Shown: positions 1-9,385, counted from the first letter of the stretch. The stretch is 16,386 bases of DNA from Acidimicrobiia bacterium (GCA_030425785.1 JAUHYJ010000013.1:1-16386), one strand, 5' to 3'. Notes: generated by a model not told the origin, from the letters alone. Numbers and translations: made by a program.

Positions 1-936
1 AACATGTTCACGATGATGAACAACGCCCGCCTCTCGGTCGGCCTCGAGGGGCTGTGCATCAGCGAGCGTGCCTACCAACAGGCGCTGCAGTACGCGCAGG
101 AGCGGGTGCAGGGCCGCGCCGTCGGTGCCGAGCCCGGCACGTCGAGCCCGATCATCGATCATCCCGACGTGCGCCGGATGTTGATGACGCAGCGCGCCTG
201 GATCGACGCGATGCGCTGCCTGGTCTACACCAACGCCGCGGCACTCGACCGCGCCGCCGCGGCCCGTTCGGCCGGCGACGCGGACGCTGCTCGCGAGTGG
301 CAGGAGCTCGCCGACCTGCTCATCCCGCTCACCAAGGGGCTGTGCACCGACGTCGGGAACGAGATGACGTCCCTCGCCGTCCAGGTCCACGGCGGCATGG
401 GCTATGTCGAGGAGACCGGGGTCGCCCAGCACTACCGCGACGCGCGCATCGCCGCGATCTACGAGGGCACCAACGGCATCCAGGCCGCCGATCTGGTCGG
501 TCGGAAGCTGGCGATGCGCGGCGGCGGGGTGATCACCGACCTGCTCGACGAGTGCGGCGACCGCGCCGATCAGCTCGCCGACCACGACGGGGACCATCGG
601 CTCGGTACCTTCGCCGACCGACTCCGCGAGGCCGTGGCGACCGCGACCACGGCGACCGAGCACCTGCTCGCGACCGGGCCCGACGACCCGCGCAGCCTGC
701 TCGGTGCGTCGGTGCCGTACCTGCGGCTGCTCGGCACGACGGTGTGCGGTGGTCTCCTCGCCAAGGCCGCGCTCGCGGCGACCGACCCGGCGACGGGCGA
801 CGAGTCGTTCCGGGCCGCGAAGATCGCCAGCGCGAGGTTCTTCGGCGAGCAGATCCTGCCGACCGTGCAGGGCGTGCTCCCGGCCGTGACGGCATCGAGC
901 GACGACCTCTACGCGCTCACGCCCGACCAGCTCTGA
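1..936 (+). CDS. Acyl-CoA dehydrogenase, C-terminal half (5' end outside window)
   Basis: FAD-dependent alpha,beta-dehydrogenation of an acyl-CoA, the first step of a beta-oxidation cycle, in the cytoplasm. The frame is open from base 1 (AAC, Asn), so the start lies upstream. Visible, counting from the Met at base 4: the helical C-terminal acyl-CoA dehydrogenase domain beginning MFTMMNNARL, the QVHGGMGY segment at 127-134, and AIYEGTNGIQ at 151-160. Its Glu154 sits where the catalytic base lies in the medium-chain family. After about residue 170 there is a further helical region of about 140 residues, ending in TPDQL. This matches the extra C-terminal domain of the larger (about 600 aa) acyl-CoA dehydrogenases such as mycobacterial FadE5. 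The chain-length preference cannot be read from this fragment. The family is certain; the exact substrate is unknown. A palindromic repeat array begins 4 nt after the stop. Confidence 0.93.
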   Translation, partial: NMFTMMNNARLSVGLEGLCISERAYQQALQYAQERVQGRAVGAEPGTSSPIIDHPDVRRMLMTQRAWIDAMRCLVYTNAAALDRAAAARSAGDADAAREWQELADLLIPLTKGLCTDVGNEMTSLAVQVHGGMGYVEETGVAQHYRDARIAAIYEGTNGIQAADLVGRKLAMRGGGVITDLLDECGDRADQLADHDGDHRLGTFADRLREAVATATTATEHLLATGPDDPRSLLGASVPYLRLLGTTVCGGLLAKAALAATDPATGDESFRAAKIASARFFGEQILPTVQGVLPAVTASSDDLYALTPDQL

Positions 937-939
937 CGG

Positions 940-1144
940 GCGCCGCACCGGCCGCGGTGTTCGCGCGCCCGACGTGACACGAGTCGGCGAAGCCGCGGCC
1001 TGACCGCGCCGCACCGGCCGCGGTGTTCGCGCGCCCGACGTGACACGAGTCGGCGAACTCGCGGCCTGACCGCGCCGCACCGGCCCCGGTGTTCGCGCGC
1101 CCGACGTGACACGAGTCGGCGAACTCGCGGCCTGACCGCGCCGC
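940..1144. repeat. Three tandem 66-bp palindromic repeats plus a 7-bp fourth start
   Basis: Units lie at 940-1005, 1006-1071 and 1072-1137, with the first 7 nt of a fourth at 1138-1144. Copies 1 and 2 differ at two positions (992/1058 and 993/1059); copies 2 and 3 differ at one (1020/1086). Each unit can fold on itself. GGCCGCGG at 950-957 pairs with CCGCGGCC at 993-1000 in copy 1. Further in, TTCGC pairs with GCGAA and CCGAC with GTCGG around a GTGACACGA loop. The array starts 4 nt after the acyl-CoA dehydrogenase stop and lies in the 337-nt gap before the next gene. Seen: repeat and fold. Inferred: a REP/BIME-like element or a multi-hairpin 3' end for the upstream mRNA. The 22-codon periodicity it gives to a minus-strand frame is a by-product. 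Confidence 0.9.
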
Positions 1145-1222
1145 GCACCTCGTCGCCGGACGCAGGCGGTTCACCGTCGAGGCGGGGGAGTTCTCCCCAT
1201 GTCCGGCGCGATCCCGGATCCG

Positions 1223-1228
1223 TACGGT
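1223..1228 (+). promoter_or_regulatory. Possible -10 box of the ESX-like/hydrolase unit
   Basis: TACGGT fits TANNNT and lies 45 nt before the chosen start at 1274, giving a leader of about 39 nt that carries a clear Shine-Dalgarno site. No convincing -35 hexamer is visible. The rest of the gap (1145-1273) holds a small GGGGA/TCCCC hairpin near 1186-1199 and nothing else recognised. Confidence 0.25.
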
Positions 1229-1263
1229 GCAGGCATCGGCCCACCGCCCACCGACGATCCGAG

Positions 1264-1270
1264 AGGAGGA
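1264..1270 (+). promoter_or_regulatory. Ribosome binding site that decides the 1274 start
   Basis: AGGAGGA lies 3 nt before ATG 1274. The earlier in-frame ATG at 1199 has no comparable site, and the 25 residues it would add are Gly/Pro-rich and unlike the helical body of the protein. The internal start is therefore preferred. Confidence 0.75.
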
Positions 1271-1273
1271 CCG

Positions 1274-1609
1274 ATGCCAGGTGCGTCCGAGTTCCGAGAT
1301 GCCGCCGCCCGGTTCCAGGCGATGGCCGAGTCGCTCGCCCGGGAGGCCGGCGACCGCCGGTCGGTGACCGCCGTCCGGTTCGGGCTGACCGGCCCGGCCG
1401 CCGACGAGGTCGACCGTCGCCTCGACCTGGCCGTCGGCGAGCTGCTGGTGGCGAGCGAGCGCTACGTCGATCTCGCGCGCGAGTGCGCGCGTCGTGCCGG
1501 CGTGTGCGACGAGTACGCGGCGCAACTGATGCGGTACTGGACGATGTCGCCGATCGAGCGGTCGCTCGAGCCGTATCCGACACGCCCGGCGCCGTGGGCC
1601 GACGCATGA
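1274..1609 (+). CDS. Small ESX/WXG100-like helical protein
   Basis: A 111-aa protein with no signal peptide or membrane segment. It appears as two long helices (about 4-34 and 42-88) joined by a turn with GLTGPAADEVDRR at 37-49. GPAAD at the start of the second helix is common in actinobacterial ESX/WXG100 proteins, but the family Trp is replaced (Phe36-Gly37 here), so the assignment rests on size, fold pattern and context. A short Pro-rich tail follows (SLEPYPTRPAPWADA). WXG100 proteins are usually exported as helical-hairpin dimers by type VII secretion, but no ESX machinery is seen in this window. The start at 1274 is chosen for its strong AGGAGGA site; 1199 is the alternative. The stop overlaps the next gene's start by ATGA, so the two are translationally coupled and probably work together. 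Confidence 0.6.
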   Translation: MPGASEFRDAAARFQAMAESLAREAGDRRSVTAVRFGLTGPAADEVDRRLDLAVGELLVASERYVDLARECARRAGVCDEYAAQLMRYWTMSPIERSLEPYPTRPAPWADA

Positions 1610-2970
1610 GCCTGCAGATCGACACCGAGCGCACTCGGCGGGTCGCCACGTCCCTCGTCGCTCGCGCCGACGACCTGCACCACGCACGCTGCGACCACGC
1701 CGTCCTCGTCGACCACCTCCAGCTCGAGCCCGGCGGCTGGCTCGCCCTGCGCCCGCTCCAGACCGCGATCGAGGCGACCTGGGAGCTCGGCACGTTCGCC
1801 TCGCTGCTCGCCGACGCCGTCGAGGCCGGCGACGCCTTCGACGCCGCGGCCCCGGGATCGCTCGCCGTACTGCTCGATCTGGCCGACGGCCTCGCCGGGC
1901 GCCGCGGAATCGTCGGCGAGTGGCGCGAGCTGCTCGGGGCGTCGGGGCCGATCGGTGAGCTCGGCCAGACGTACGACGCCGAGCTGCGCACGCCGTACAC
2001 CATCTTCGGGGCGACCCCGCTCGAGGTCGGGCGCAACCTCGTCCTGCGCGCGCTGGCCGACACGGCCGACGGACACCAGATCCGGCCCGACGAGTTCGGG
2101 CTCGTCCAGATGGGCCCCGAGCACTTCGTCGTCGTGCTCCCGGGCGTGACCGACCTCTCCCATCCCGACTGGGCGCTGAGCGACGAGCACCGCACGGTGC
2201 GCGACCTCGATCGGTACGCCGTGCCGTCGTCGCGCTCGTCGTCGGTCGCCGACAACCGGTACGCCCAGATGGTGGTCGAGGGGCTCGAGCGGGCCGGCGT
2301 CCCCGCGGGCGCCCACCTCGCGGTCGTGGGGCACTCCTTCGGCGCCGACACCGCGCTCGACCTCGCCGCCGACGCCGACTTCGGCGCCCGGTACGACGTG
2401 AGCCACGTCGTCGCCGCCGGCTACTGGTCGCAGCCTCAGCTCGCCGACGTGTCGCCCGACGTCGAGGTGCTCGTCCTCCAGAACAGCGTCGACGCCGCCG
2501 TGCTCGCGGAGTCGGTCGGTCACTCCTCGCTCGCACAGGCCGTCGAGGCGCGCGCGTCCGCGGGGGGCAGCCTGCTCGACGGCGATCTCGGCGGCGCCTG
2601 GAGCTCGACGATCGATGCGATCGGGCACGAGGTCGACGCCGTCGTCGGCGCCGGCGAATTCCTGGCCGACCACACCGACGAACTCGTGACGATCAGCGCG
2701 GGGTGGTCGACGATGCGATTCGACGTCGTGGCGAGCGAGGCCATCGACGTGGTGCGACTCGACGCCGGCGTGCACCGATCCGGGTCGGCGGTCGTCGACG
2801 TCTTCGACGGCGGCGGTCGAGGCGCCGGACACCATCCGGCGAACTACATCACCCACCTCGACGAGGTCGACGATCCGCAGGTCGAGGCGTTCCTCGCGTC
2901 ACTCGGCGCCGCCGGCTTCGACGGATGGGGCGCCGCCGTGGCCGTCGACGTCTCCGTCCCGGACCGGTGA
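1606..2970 (+). CDS. Alpha/beta hydrolase with ESX-like N-terminal helical region
   Basis: A 454-aa protein whose ATG overlaps the upstream stop (ATGA). The first 80 or so residues form a helical region (MSLQIDTERTRRVATSLVAR and onward) that resembles an ESX-type N-domain. The alpha/beta hydrolase core follows: strand FVVVLPGVTDL at 174-184, then the nucleophile elbow VVGHSFGAD at 240-248 with Ser244. Asp296 in LQNSVDAAV is a good acid candidate. His409 or His410 in GAGHHPANYITHL is the likely catalytic His, which completes a plausible lipase/esterase triad. There is no Sec signal peptide, so export, if any, would go through the ESX-like region or its partner. The substrate cannot be read. 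The arrangement recalls actinobacterial ESX-linked hydrolases. Hydrolase fold is confident; secretion and function are inference. Confidence 0.72.
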   Translation: MSLQIDTERTRRVATSLVARADDLHHARCDHAVLVDHLQLEPGGWLALRPLQTAIEATWELGTFASLLADAVEAGDAFDAAAPGSLAVLLDLADGLAGRRGIVGEWRELLGASGPIGELGQTYDAELRTPYTIFGATPLEVGRNLVLRALADTADGHQIRPDEFGLVQMGPEHFVVVLPGVTDLSHPDWALSDEHRTVRDLDRYAVPSSRSSSVADNRYAQMVVEGLERAGVPAGAHLAVVGHSFGADTALDLAADADFGARYDVSHVVAAGYWSQPQLADVSPDVEVLVLQNSVDAAVLAESVGHSSLAQAVEARASAGGSLLDGDLGGAWSSTIDAIGHEVDAVVGAGEFLADHTDELVTISAGWSTMRFDVVASEAIDVVRLDAGVHRSGSAVVDVFDGGGRGAGHHPANYITHLDEVDDPQVEAFLASLGAAGFDGWGAAVAVDVSVPDR

Positions 2971-3027
2971 CCACCGGCGGGCACGACCGGTCGATCCCGA
3001 CGGTCCGCCAGAGCTCATGTCAGAAAT

Positions 3028-3048
3028 CCTGAGTCGAGGTGTGTCAAG
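3028..3048. promoter_or_regulatory. HAIR-like operator (HspR site) upstream of clpB
   Basis: CCTGAGT-N7-TGTCAAG matches the HAIR consensus CTTGAGT-N7-ACTCAAG at 11 of 14 defined positions with the exact 7-bp spacer. HAIR is bound by the MerR-family repressor HspR, which controls dnaK and clpB in Streptomyces and other actinobacteria. The site ends 27 bp before the clpB start and covers the -35 region of the proposed promoter, so binding would block transcription. HspR itself is not in the window. Confidence 0.7.
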
Positions 3049-3063
3049 TTTGACCGGTCTCGA

Positions 3064-3069
3064 TAGCCT
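3064..3069 (+). promoter_or_regulatory. Probable clpB -10 box, leaderless arrangement
   Basis: TAGCCT (TANNNT) is followed by exactly 6 nt and then ATG 3076, which puts the expected +1 on the A of the start codon. No Shine-Dalgarno sequence is visible between the HAIR site and the ATG, which supports a leaderless mRNA. Confidence 0.5.
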
Positions 3070-3075
3070 GACGGC

Positions 3076-5601
<2,526 letters not shown>

Positions 5602-5660
5602 CCAGTGCTTGGCGGCCGACTGACGGTCGGTTCGCCAAGATGTCGATGTTTCCTTCCGCT

Positions 5661-5705
5661 CGCCGCCTTCAGGACCCGCCGTCTGAAGGCGGCGTTTGGT
5701 TTTTT
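5661..5705 (+). terminator. Intrinsic terminator of clpB
   Basis: A perfect 12-bp stem (5661-5672 with 5683-5694; arms CGCCGCCTTCAG and CTGAAGGCGGCG) with a 10-nt loop is followed by a T-rich tract ending in six T. It lies 60 nt after the clpB stop. The T tract is only on the plus side, so it serves clpB rather than the convergent histidine kinase gene. The remaining bases of the 145-nt gap show nothing else. Confidence 0.9.
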
Positions 5706-5746
5706 CGGGACGATGCCGGGACGGCGCCGCCCGCCGACCGGGCGAG

Positions 5747-6994
5747 TCAGCGGTGGTGGAAGCTGTTCGCCGTCTCCGCACGCGGCATGGTGAACCGCAG
5801 CCGCAGTGGCCGGTTGCCCACGATCTCGAGCGTCGCCCCGTCGACCTGCGCGAGCCGCCGTGCCAGCGACAACCCGCGTCCGTGACGCGCCGCCGGGTCG
5901 ACCGGCCCGGCGAAGATCTTGGTGAGCTTGTCGTCGGGCACGCCCGAGCCCTGATCGATCACGGTCACGCTCGGGCCGTCGATCAGCATCGTGACGGCGC
6001 CGGCGCCGTGCCGCAGCGCGTTGTCGATGAGGATGTCGATCACCTGACCGGCCAGGCCCTTGGTGCCGAACACCGGCGGGCTCGGGTTGCTGCTGACCAC
6101 GCCGATGTGGCGGCGGCTCGTCTCGTAGCGGGGCAGCCACTCGTCGACGTGGGCCTGGACGACGCCGACGAGGTCGAACACCCCACGTTCGTTCGTCGTC
6201 CGGTTGCGCGCCGCCGCGAGGAGCTCGTCGATCGTGGCGTTGAGCTGGTCGGTCTGTTCGAGGATGACGCGCGCTTCGCTCGACACGCCCTGATCACCGT
6301 GCATCGACAGGATCTCGACCCGCATCGCGACGCCGGCGATGCCGGTGCGGAGCTGGTGGGTGGCGTCGGCGGTGAAGTGCCGCTCGTTCGCGAGCATGGT
6401 CTCGACCCGCTTCGAGCTGGTCTCGAGCGCGGCACCGATGTCGTCGATCTCGGGGATGTTGGTGCGCACGAACGGTCCGAGTGAGAAGTCGCCGTCGCCG
6501 ATCGACCCCGCACGCCGGGACAGCCGTTCGAGGGGACGTGCGAGCTGACGCGCCTGCACCCAGGCGAGCCCCGCCGCGGCCGCGATCGCACCGAACGCGA
6601 GCAGCAGCAGTGATCGCAGCTGGGCCCGGAAGTTCTCGTCGAGCGGCGCCGACGAGGTCGACACGAGGATGCGCGACCCGTCCTCCGCGAACTCCTCGAC
6701 CTGCTGGGTCGAGCGCGCCGTCAGCCGGACGCGGTCGATCGGCTCGCCGGTCGGACCGACGATCTCGACCCCGTCGTTCGGGCCGAGCGAGTCACGGATG
6801 CGCTCGAGGTTCGGCTCGCGGTCGGCATCGGCGGCGTCGGACACGAGGGCCGCGATGGTGTTCGCCTGGTCGGTGAGCCGAGCGACGAGCTGGTCTTCGG
6901 CCGTGTTGTAGACGATCAGGCCGACCGGCAGCGCGAGCGCGCCGAGCACCACGAGCACGATCGCGATCGTCGAGATGACCAGTCGGCGGCGCAC
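5747..6994 (-). CDS. Sensor histidine kinase of a two-component system
   Basis: A 415-aa inner-membrane kinase that phosphorylates the regulator encoded just upstream. TM1 is about residues 4-29; an extracytoplasmic sensor loop of about 95 residues follows; TM2 is about 126-146; then HAMP about 147-200. The HisKA dimerisation domain carries ADATHQLRTGIAG with phospho-acceptor His213. The HATPase domain shows N box DNALRHG (Asn325), G1 box VIDQGSGVPDD (Asp347) and G2 box GRGLSLARRLA (372-382). The Pro that usually follows HELRT is Gly here (HQLRTG). The start is GTG at 6994, 9 nt after the regulator's stop, with no strong ribosome site, so expression is probably coupled. The signal sensed cannot be read from the sequence. 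Confidence 0.93.
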   Translation of the reverse strand: MRRRLVISTIAIVLVVLGALALPVGLIVYNTAEDQLVARLTDQANTIAALVSDAADADREPNLERIRDSLGPNDGVEIVGPTGEPIDRVRLTARSTQQVEEFAEDGSRILVSTSSAPLDENFRAQLRSLLLLAFGAIAAAAGLAWVQARQLARPLERLSRRAGSIGDGDFSLGPFVRTNIPEIDDIGAALETSSKRVETMLANERHFTADATHQLRTGIAGVAMRVEILSMHGDQGVSSEARVILEQTDQLNATIDELLAAARNRTTNERGVFDLVGVVQAHVDEWLPRYETSRRHIGVVSSNPSPPVFGTKGLAGQVIDILIDNALRHGAGAVTMLIDGPSVTVIDQGSGVPDDKLTKIFAGPVDPAARHGRGLSLARRLAQVDGATLEIVGNRPLRLRFTMPRAETANSFHHR

Positions 6995-7003
6995 GGCCGA
7001 CCG

Positions 7004-7684
7004 TCAGCCTTCGAAGCGGAACCCCACGCCGCGAACGGTGACGATCAGCGACGGCGGGTCGGTGTCGTCGCCGATCTTGCGACGCAGGGTCGAGATGTGG
7101 GTGTCGAGCGTGCGCGTCGACCCCCAGTAGTTCTCGTCCCAGACCGCCGACATGATCTGTTCACGGGTGAACGTCGCGTCGGGCTTGCTCATGAGCAGGG
7201 CGAGCAGGTCGAACTCCTTGGACGTGAGCTCGAGCTCCTCACCGTCGAGGTACGCACGACGCGACTCGGTGTTGACGCGCAACGGACCGCCGGTCAGCTC
7301 GCGCGGGATCTGGTGCGCCGCCTGGGCGACGCGGAGCCGAGCGCGGATGCGGGCCACGAGCTCGGCCAATCGGAACGGCTTGGGCACGTAGTCGTCCGCG
7401 CCGGCGCCGAGGCCGACGATCACGTCCATCTCCTCGGCGCGGGCCGTCAGCATGATGATCGGCAGTTCGGGCCGTTCCTCACGAACCTTGCGGCACACGT
7501 CGAGCCCGTCGATGTCGGGCAGCGTCAGATCGAGCAGCATCAGATCGGGTCGACGCGCCTCGACCGCCGCGAGCCCGTCGGTGCCGTTCGAGGTGTGCAC
7601 GACCTCGAAGCCCTCGGAACCGAGCACGCGCAGGAGCGGTTCGCTGATTCGCTCGTCGTCCTCCACCAGCAGGATGGTCGTCAC
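7004..7684 (-). CDS. OmpR-family response regulator
   Basis: A 226-aa DNA-binding regulator, the usual length for the OmpR/PhoB class. Receiver domain: acidic pocket Asp9/Asp10, phospho-acceptor Asp52 in LMLLDLTLPD, Thr80 and Lys102 in YVPKPF. The winged-helix effector domain covers about 125-226, with LTSKEFDLLALL, a STRTLDTHISTLRRKIGDD recognition helix and the terminal VTVRGVGFRFEG. The start is set at GTG 7684 (VTTILLVEDDE), because the 17 residues of the longer frame to 7735 are not receiver-like and a TACGAT -10 box lies just upstream. It is the first gene of a two-gene unit with the histidine kinase. Its targets are unknown. Confidence 0.95.
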   Translation of the reverse strand: MTTILLVEDDERISEPLLRVLGSEGFEVVHTSNGTDGLAAVEARRPDLMLLDLTLPDIDGLDVCRKVREERPELPIIMLTARAEEMDVIVGLGAGADDYVPKPFRLAELVARIRARLRVAQAAHQIPRELTGGPLRVNTESRRAYLDGEELELTSKEFDLLALLMSKPDATFTREQIMSAVWDENYWGSTRTLDTHISTLRRKIGDDTDPPSLIVTVRGVGFRFEG

Positions 7685-7691
7685 GACGATG

Positions 7692-7697
7692 ATCGTA
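7692..7697 (-). promoter_or_regulatory. -10 box of the two-component operon
   Basis: On the minus strand TACGAT lies 7 nt before GTG 7684, so the transcript would start at, or within a base or so of, the start codon. The -35 region is weak (GGTTTT-like around 7714-7719). This suggests that the pair has its own promoter rather than depending on read-through from hisD. Confidence 0.5.
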
Positions 7698-7736
7698 GGC
7701 CACGCGGCGCAGCAAAACCCGCGCGGTGCGAGCAAT

Positions 7737-7757
7737 CGGGCGCGCCGCGGGCGCCCG
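7737..7757 (-). terminator. GC-rich hairpin after the hisD-like gene, possible terminator
   Basis: A 7-bp stem, CGGGCGC (7737-7743) with GCGCCCG (7751-7757), around a 7-nt loop, 9 nt beyond the hisD-like stop. No U tract follows directly; the nearest TTTT on the minus strand is about 20 nt further. It may be a weak or U-less terminator. Confidence 0.35.
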
Positions 7758-7765
7758 CCGGTCGC

Positions 7766-9091
7766 TCAGTGGGGGGTTCGCAGGCGGAGCGCAGCGGCGT
7801 GGGCGGGGAAGCCCTCGTGGTCGGCGAGCGCGATCACCGACGGCGCCATGCGCCGCAGCGCGCGCTCGTCGGCCCGGGCGACGGCGGTGCGCTTCAGGAA
7901 CGTCGCCGCCGTGATCCCCGAGCTCACGTGCGCGAATCCGCTCGTCGGGAGCGACGCCGGGCACCCGATCACGAAGTTGGCCGCACTGAACGGGGTGTGC
8001 TGGCCGATGAGCACTTCGCCCGCGTGGTCGAGCCGGTCGACGACCTCGTCGGCGAGCTCATCGGCCACGGCGACCTGGAGGTGCTCGGGGGCGTACCGGT
8101 TCGCGACCTCCGCTGCGACGACGAGGTCGTCGACGAGGACGCACCCGCCGTTCGGGCCGAGCGCGGCGCGTGCGGCCTCGGCGCGGACGTCGGGCAGATC
8201 GGCCAGCTGCCGCTCGAGCTCGGTGTCGGTCGACGCAGCGAGCTCGGCGCTCGTGCTGACCAGGACCACGGAGGAGTCGGTGCCGTGTTCGGCCTCGATG
8301 AGGAGGTCGGCGGCGAGCCGGACCGGATCGGCGGATGCGTCCGCGATGACCAGGCTCTCGGTGGGGCCGAGCAACATCATCGTGGCCACGCCGTGACGCT
8401 GCATCTCGACCTGCGCGATCGTGACCGCCGGCGAGCCGGGCCCGACGATCTTGCGGACACGGGGGATCGTGTCGGTCCCGAACCCGAGTGCGGCGACCCC
8501 GGCCGGGCCGTTGACGCGGGCGATGGTGCGGATGCCGAGCTTGCGACAGACGACCAGCACGGCCGGGTCGACCTCTCCGGCGCCACCGGGCACCGGGGGG
8601 ACGACGAGGGCGATCTCGGGCACGCCCGCGACGACGGCGGGGACGGCGAGCTGGTAGGCGACGCTCGGGTAGCTCGCCTTGCCGGACGGTGTGAACAGCC
8701 CGACCGACGTGATCGGGGAGATGCGCTCGCCCACGGTCAGGCCGGGCTCGGACTCGAACGACCAGTCGTCGAAGCGCTCGAGCTGACGCTCGTTGAAGGC
8801 GCGCAGGTGTGCGATCGCGTCGTCGATGGCGGCGTCGACCTCCGGGCTGACCGCGGCACCGTCGATCTCGTCGTCGGTCACGCGCAGGCCGTCGGGGGTG
8901 ACCTCGACCCCGTCGAACCGGGCGAGCGCGTCGCACACCGCGTCGTCGCCGCGCTCGCGCACGTCGTCGATCAGTTCGGCGATCGAGGCGCGCAGCGCCG
9001 GATCGAAGATGTCGGCGAGGCCGCGATCGAACAGGTCGCGCCGGGCGGCATCGTCCATCTCGTTCCAGCTCTGCATGCGCAACACGGCCAC
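7766..9091 (-). CDS. HisD-family (histidinol dehydrogenase-like) dehydrogenase with altered metal site
   Basis: A 441-aa protein that aligns with HisD throughout: FTPSGKASYPS (133-143), RVRKIVGPGS (211-220), LLGPTESLVIAD (240-251), LLIEAEHG (263-270), NRYAPEHLQV (331-340), LPTSGFAHVSSG (381-392) and GFPAHAAALRLR (427-438). HisD oxidises L-histidinol to L-histidine with two NAD+ and needs zinc. The catalytic Glu-His pair is kept (Glu336-His337), as are Glu426 and His431. In E. coli numbering, however, Gln259 is Glu (266), Asp360 is Asn (372) and His367 is Ala (379), and GPGN is GPGS. Two of four zinc ligands and a substrate-contact residue therefore differ. No other his gene is adjacent. It may be a paralogue that oxidises another alcohol, so no hisD symbol is given. 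The start is GTG 9091, exactly 6 nt after a TACCCT -10 box; ATG 9076 is the alternative. Confidence 0.85.
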   Translation of the reverse strand: MAVLRMQSWNEMDDAARRDLFDRGLADIFDPALRASIAELIDDVRERGDDAVCDALARFDGVEVTPDGLRVTDDEIDGAAVSPEVDAAIDDAIAHLRAFNERQLERFDDWSFESEPGLTVGERISPITSVGLFTPSGKASYPSVAYQLAVPAVVAGVPEIALVVPPVPGGAGEVDPAVLVVCRKLGIRTIARVNGPAGVAALGFGTDTIPRVRKIVGPGSPAVTIAQVEMQRHGVATMMLLGPTESLVIADASADPVRLAADLLIEAEHGTDSSVVLVSTSAELAASTDTELERQLADLPDVRAEAARAALGPNGGCVLVDDLVVAAEVANRYAPEHLQVAVADELADEVVDRLDHAGEVLIGQHTPFSAANFVIGCPASLPTSGFAHVSSGITAATFLKRTAVARADERALRRMAPSVIALADHEGFPAHAAALRLRTPH

Positions 9092-9097
9092 GCCTGG

Positions 9098-9103
9098 AGG
9101 GTA
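9098..9103 (-). promoter_or_regulatory. -10 box of the hisD-like gene, leaderless arrangement
   Basis: On the minus strand TACCCT is followed by 6 nt (CCAGGC) and then GTG 9091, the TANNNT-N6-start pattern of leaderless actinobacterial genes. It supports GTG 9091 over ATG 9076. No -35 hexamer is obvious. Confidence 0.5.
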
Positions 9104-9154
9104 TCCGCCGCTTCCCACCGGGCCGACCGGGCGTTTCGTGGCCGCCGCACCGGG

Positions 9155-9160
9155 TATCGG
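9155..9160 (+). promoter_or_regulatory. Possible -10 box of the DUF2945-like gene
   Basis: TATCGG lies 6 nt before ATG 9167. The last base is not the usual T, so the match is imperfect. No Shine-Dalgarno site precedes the ATG, which again fits a leaderless mRNA. The divergent hisD-like promoter is 51 bp away. Confidence 0.3.
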
Positions 9161-9166
9161 ACCGCC

Positions 9167-9385
9167 ATGGCCTACGACATCCACGTCGGCGACCGGGTCG
9201 AATGGAACTGGGGTGACGGCACCGGCACGGGCACGGTGACGGAACGCTTCACCGACCGTGTCACCCGAACGCTCGACGGATCCGAGATCACCCGCAACGC
9301 CTCGTCGGACGAGCCGGCCTATCTGATCGAACAGGACGACGGCAGCCGTGTCCTGAAGTCGGTCACCGAGCTCTCCCCCGCCTGA
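9167..9385 (+). CDS. DUF2945 / HVA1 TUDOR-like small protein
   Basis: A 72-aa acidic protein. It begins MAYDIHVGDRVEWNWGDGTG, followed by TVTERFTDRVTR and, near the end, AYLIEQDDGSRVLKSVTEL. The order GDxVxWxxG, GxVxE, then AYLIEQxDGxxVLKxxxEL is typical of the DUF2945 (hypervirulence-associated TUDOR domain) family, which folds as a small SH3-like barrel. The biochemical role of this family in bacteria is not established. ATG 9167 is chosen because the family motif starts there; the long in-frame extension upstream is an antisense shadow of hisD. It is divergent from the hisD-like gene with 75 bp between the starts. Confidence 0.8.
   Translation: MAYDIHVGDRVEWNWGDGTGTGTVTERFTDRVTRTLDGSEITRNASSDEPAYLIEQDDGSRVLKSVTELSPA

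Noticed and set aside
940..1144. CRISPR array
   Set aside because: The copies are directly adjacent with no variable spacers and are palindromic over the whole unit; no cas genes are present.
1199..1273. Upstream ATG 1199 as start of the ESX-like protein
   Set aside because: It has no ribosome site, and the added residues are Gly/Pro-rich, while ATG 1274 has AGGAGGA 3 nt upstream.
909..2536. Two long minus-strand open frames of 480 and 539 aa
   Set aside because: They run antisense to well-supported genes and are Arg/Ser/Ala-rich low-complexity translations typical of shadow frames in GC-rich DNA. Their 22-residue repeats are only the 66-bp DNA repeat read through.
3050..3055. TTGACC as -35 box of clpB
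   Set aside because: A 17-bp spacer would put the -10 inside the start codon; the spacing to TAGCCT is only 8 bp.
7004..9091. hisD-like gene and two-component genes as one functional operon
   Set aside because: Same strand, but 81 nt, a GC hairpin and a separate -10 box lie between them; no functional link is evident.
7097..9166. Long N-terminal extension of the DUF2945-like frame
   Set aside because: It lies antisense to the response regulator and hisD-like genes; the family motif begins at ATG 9167.
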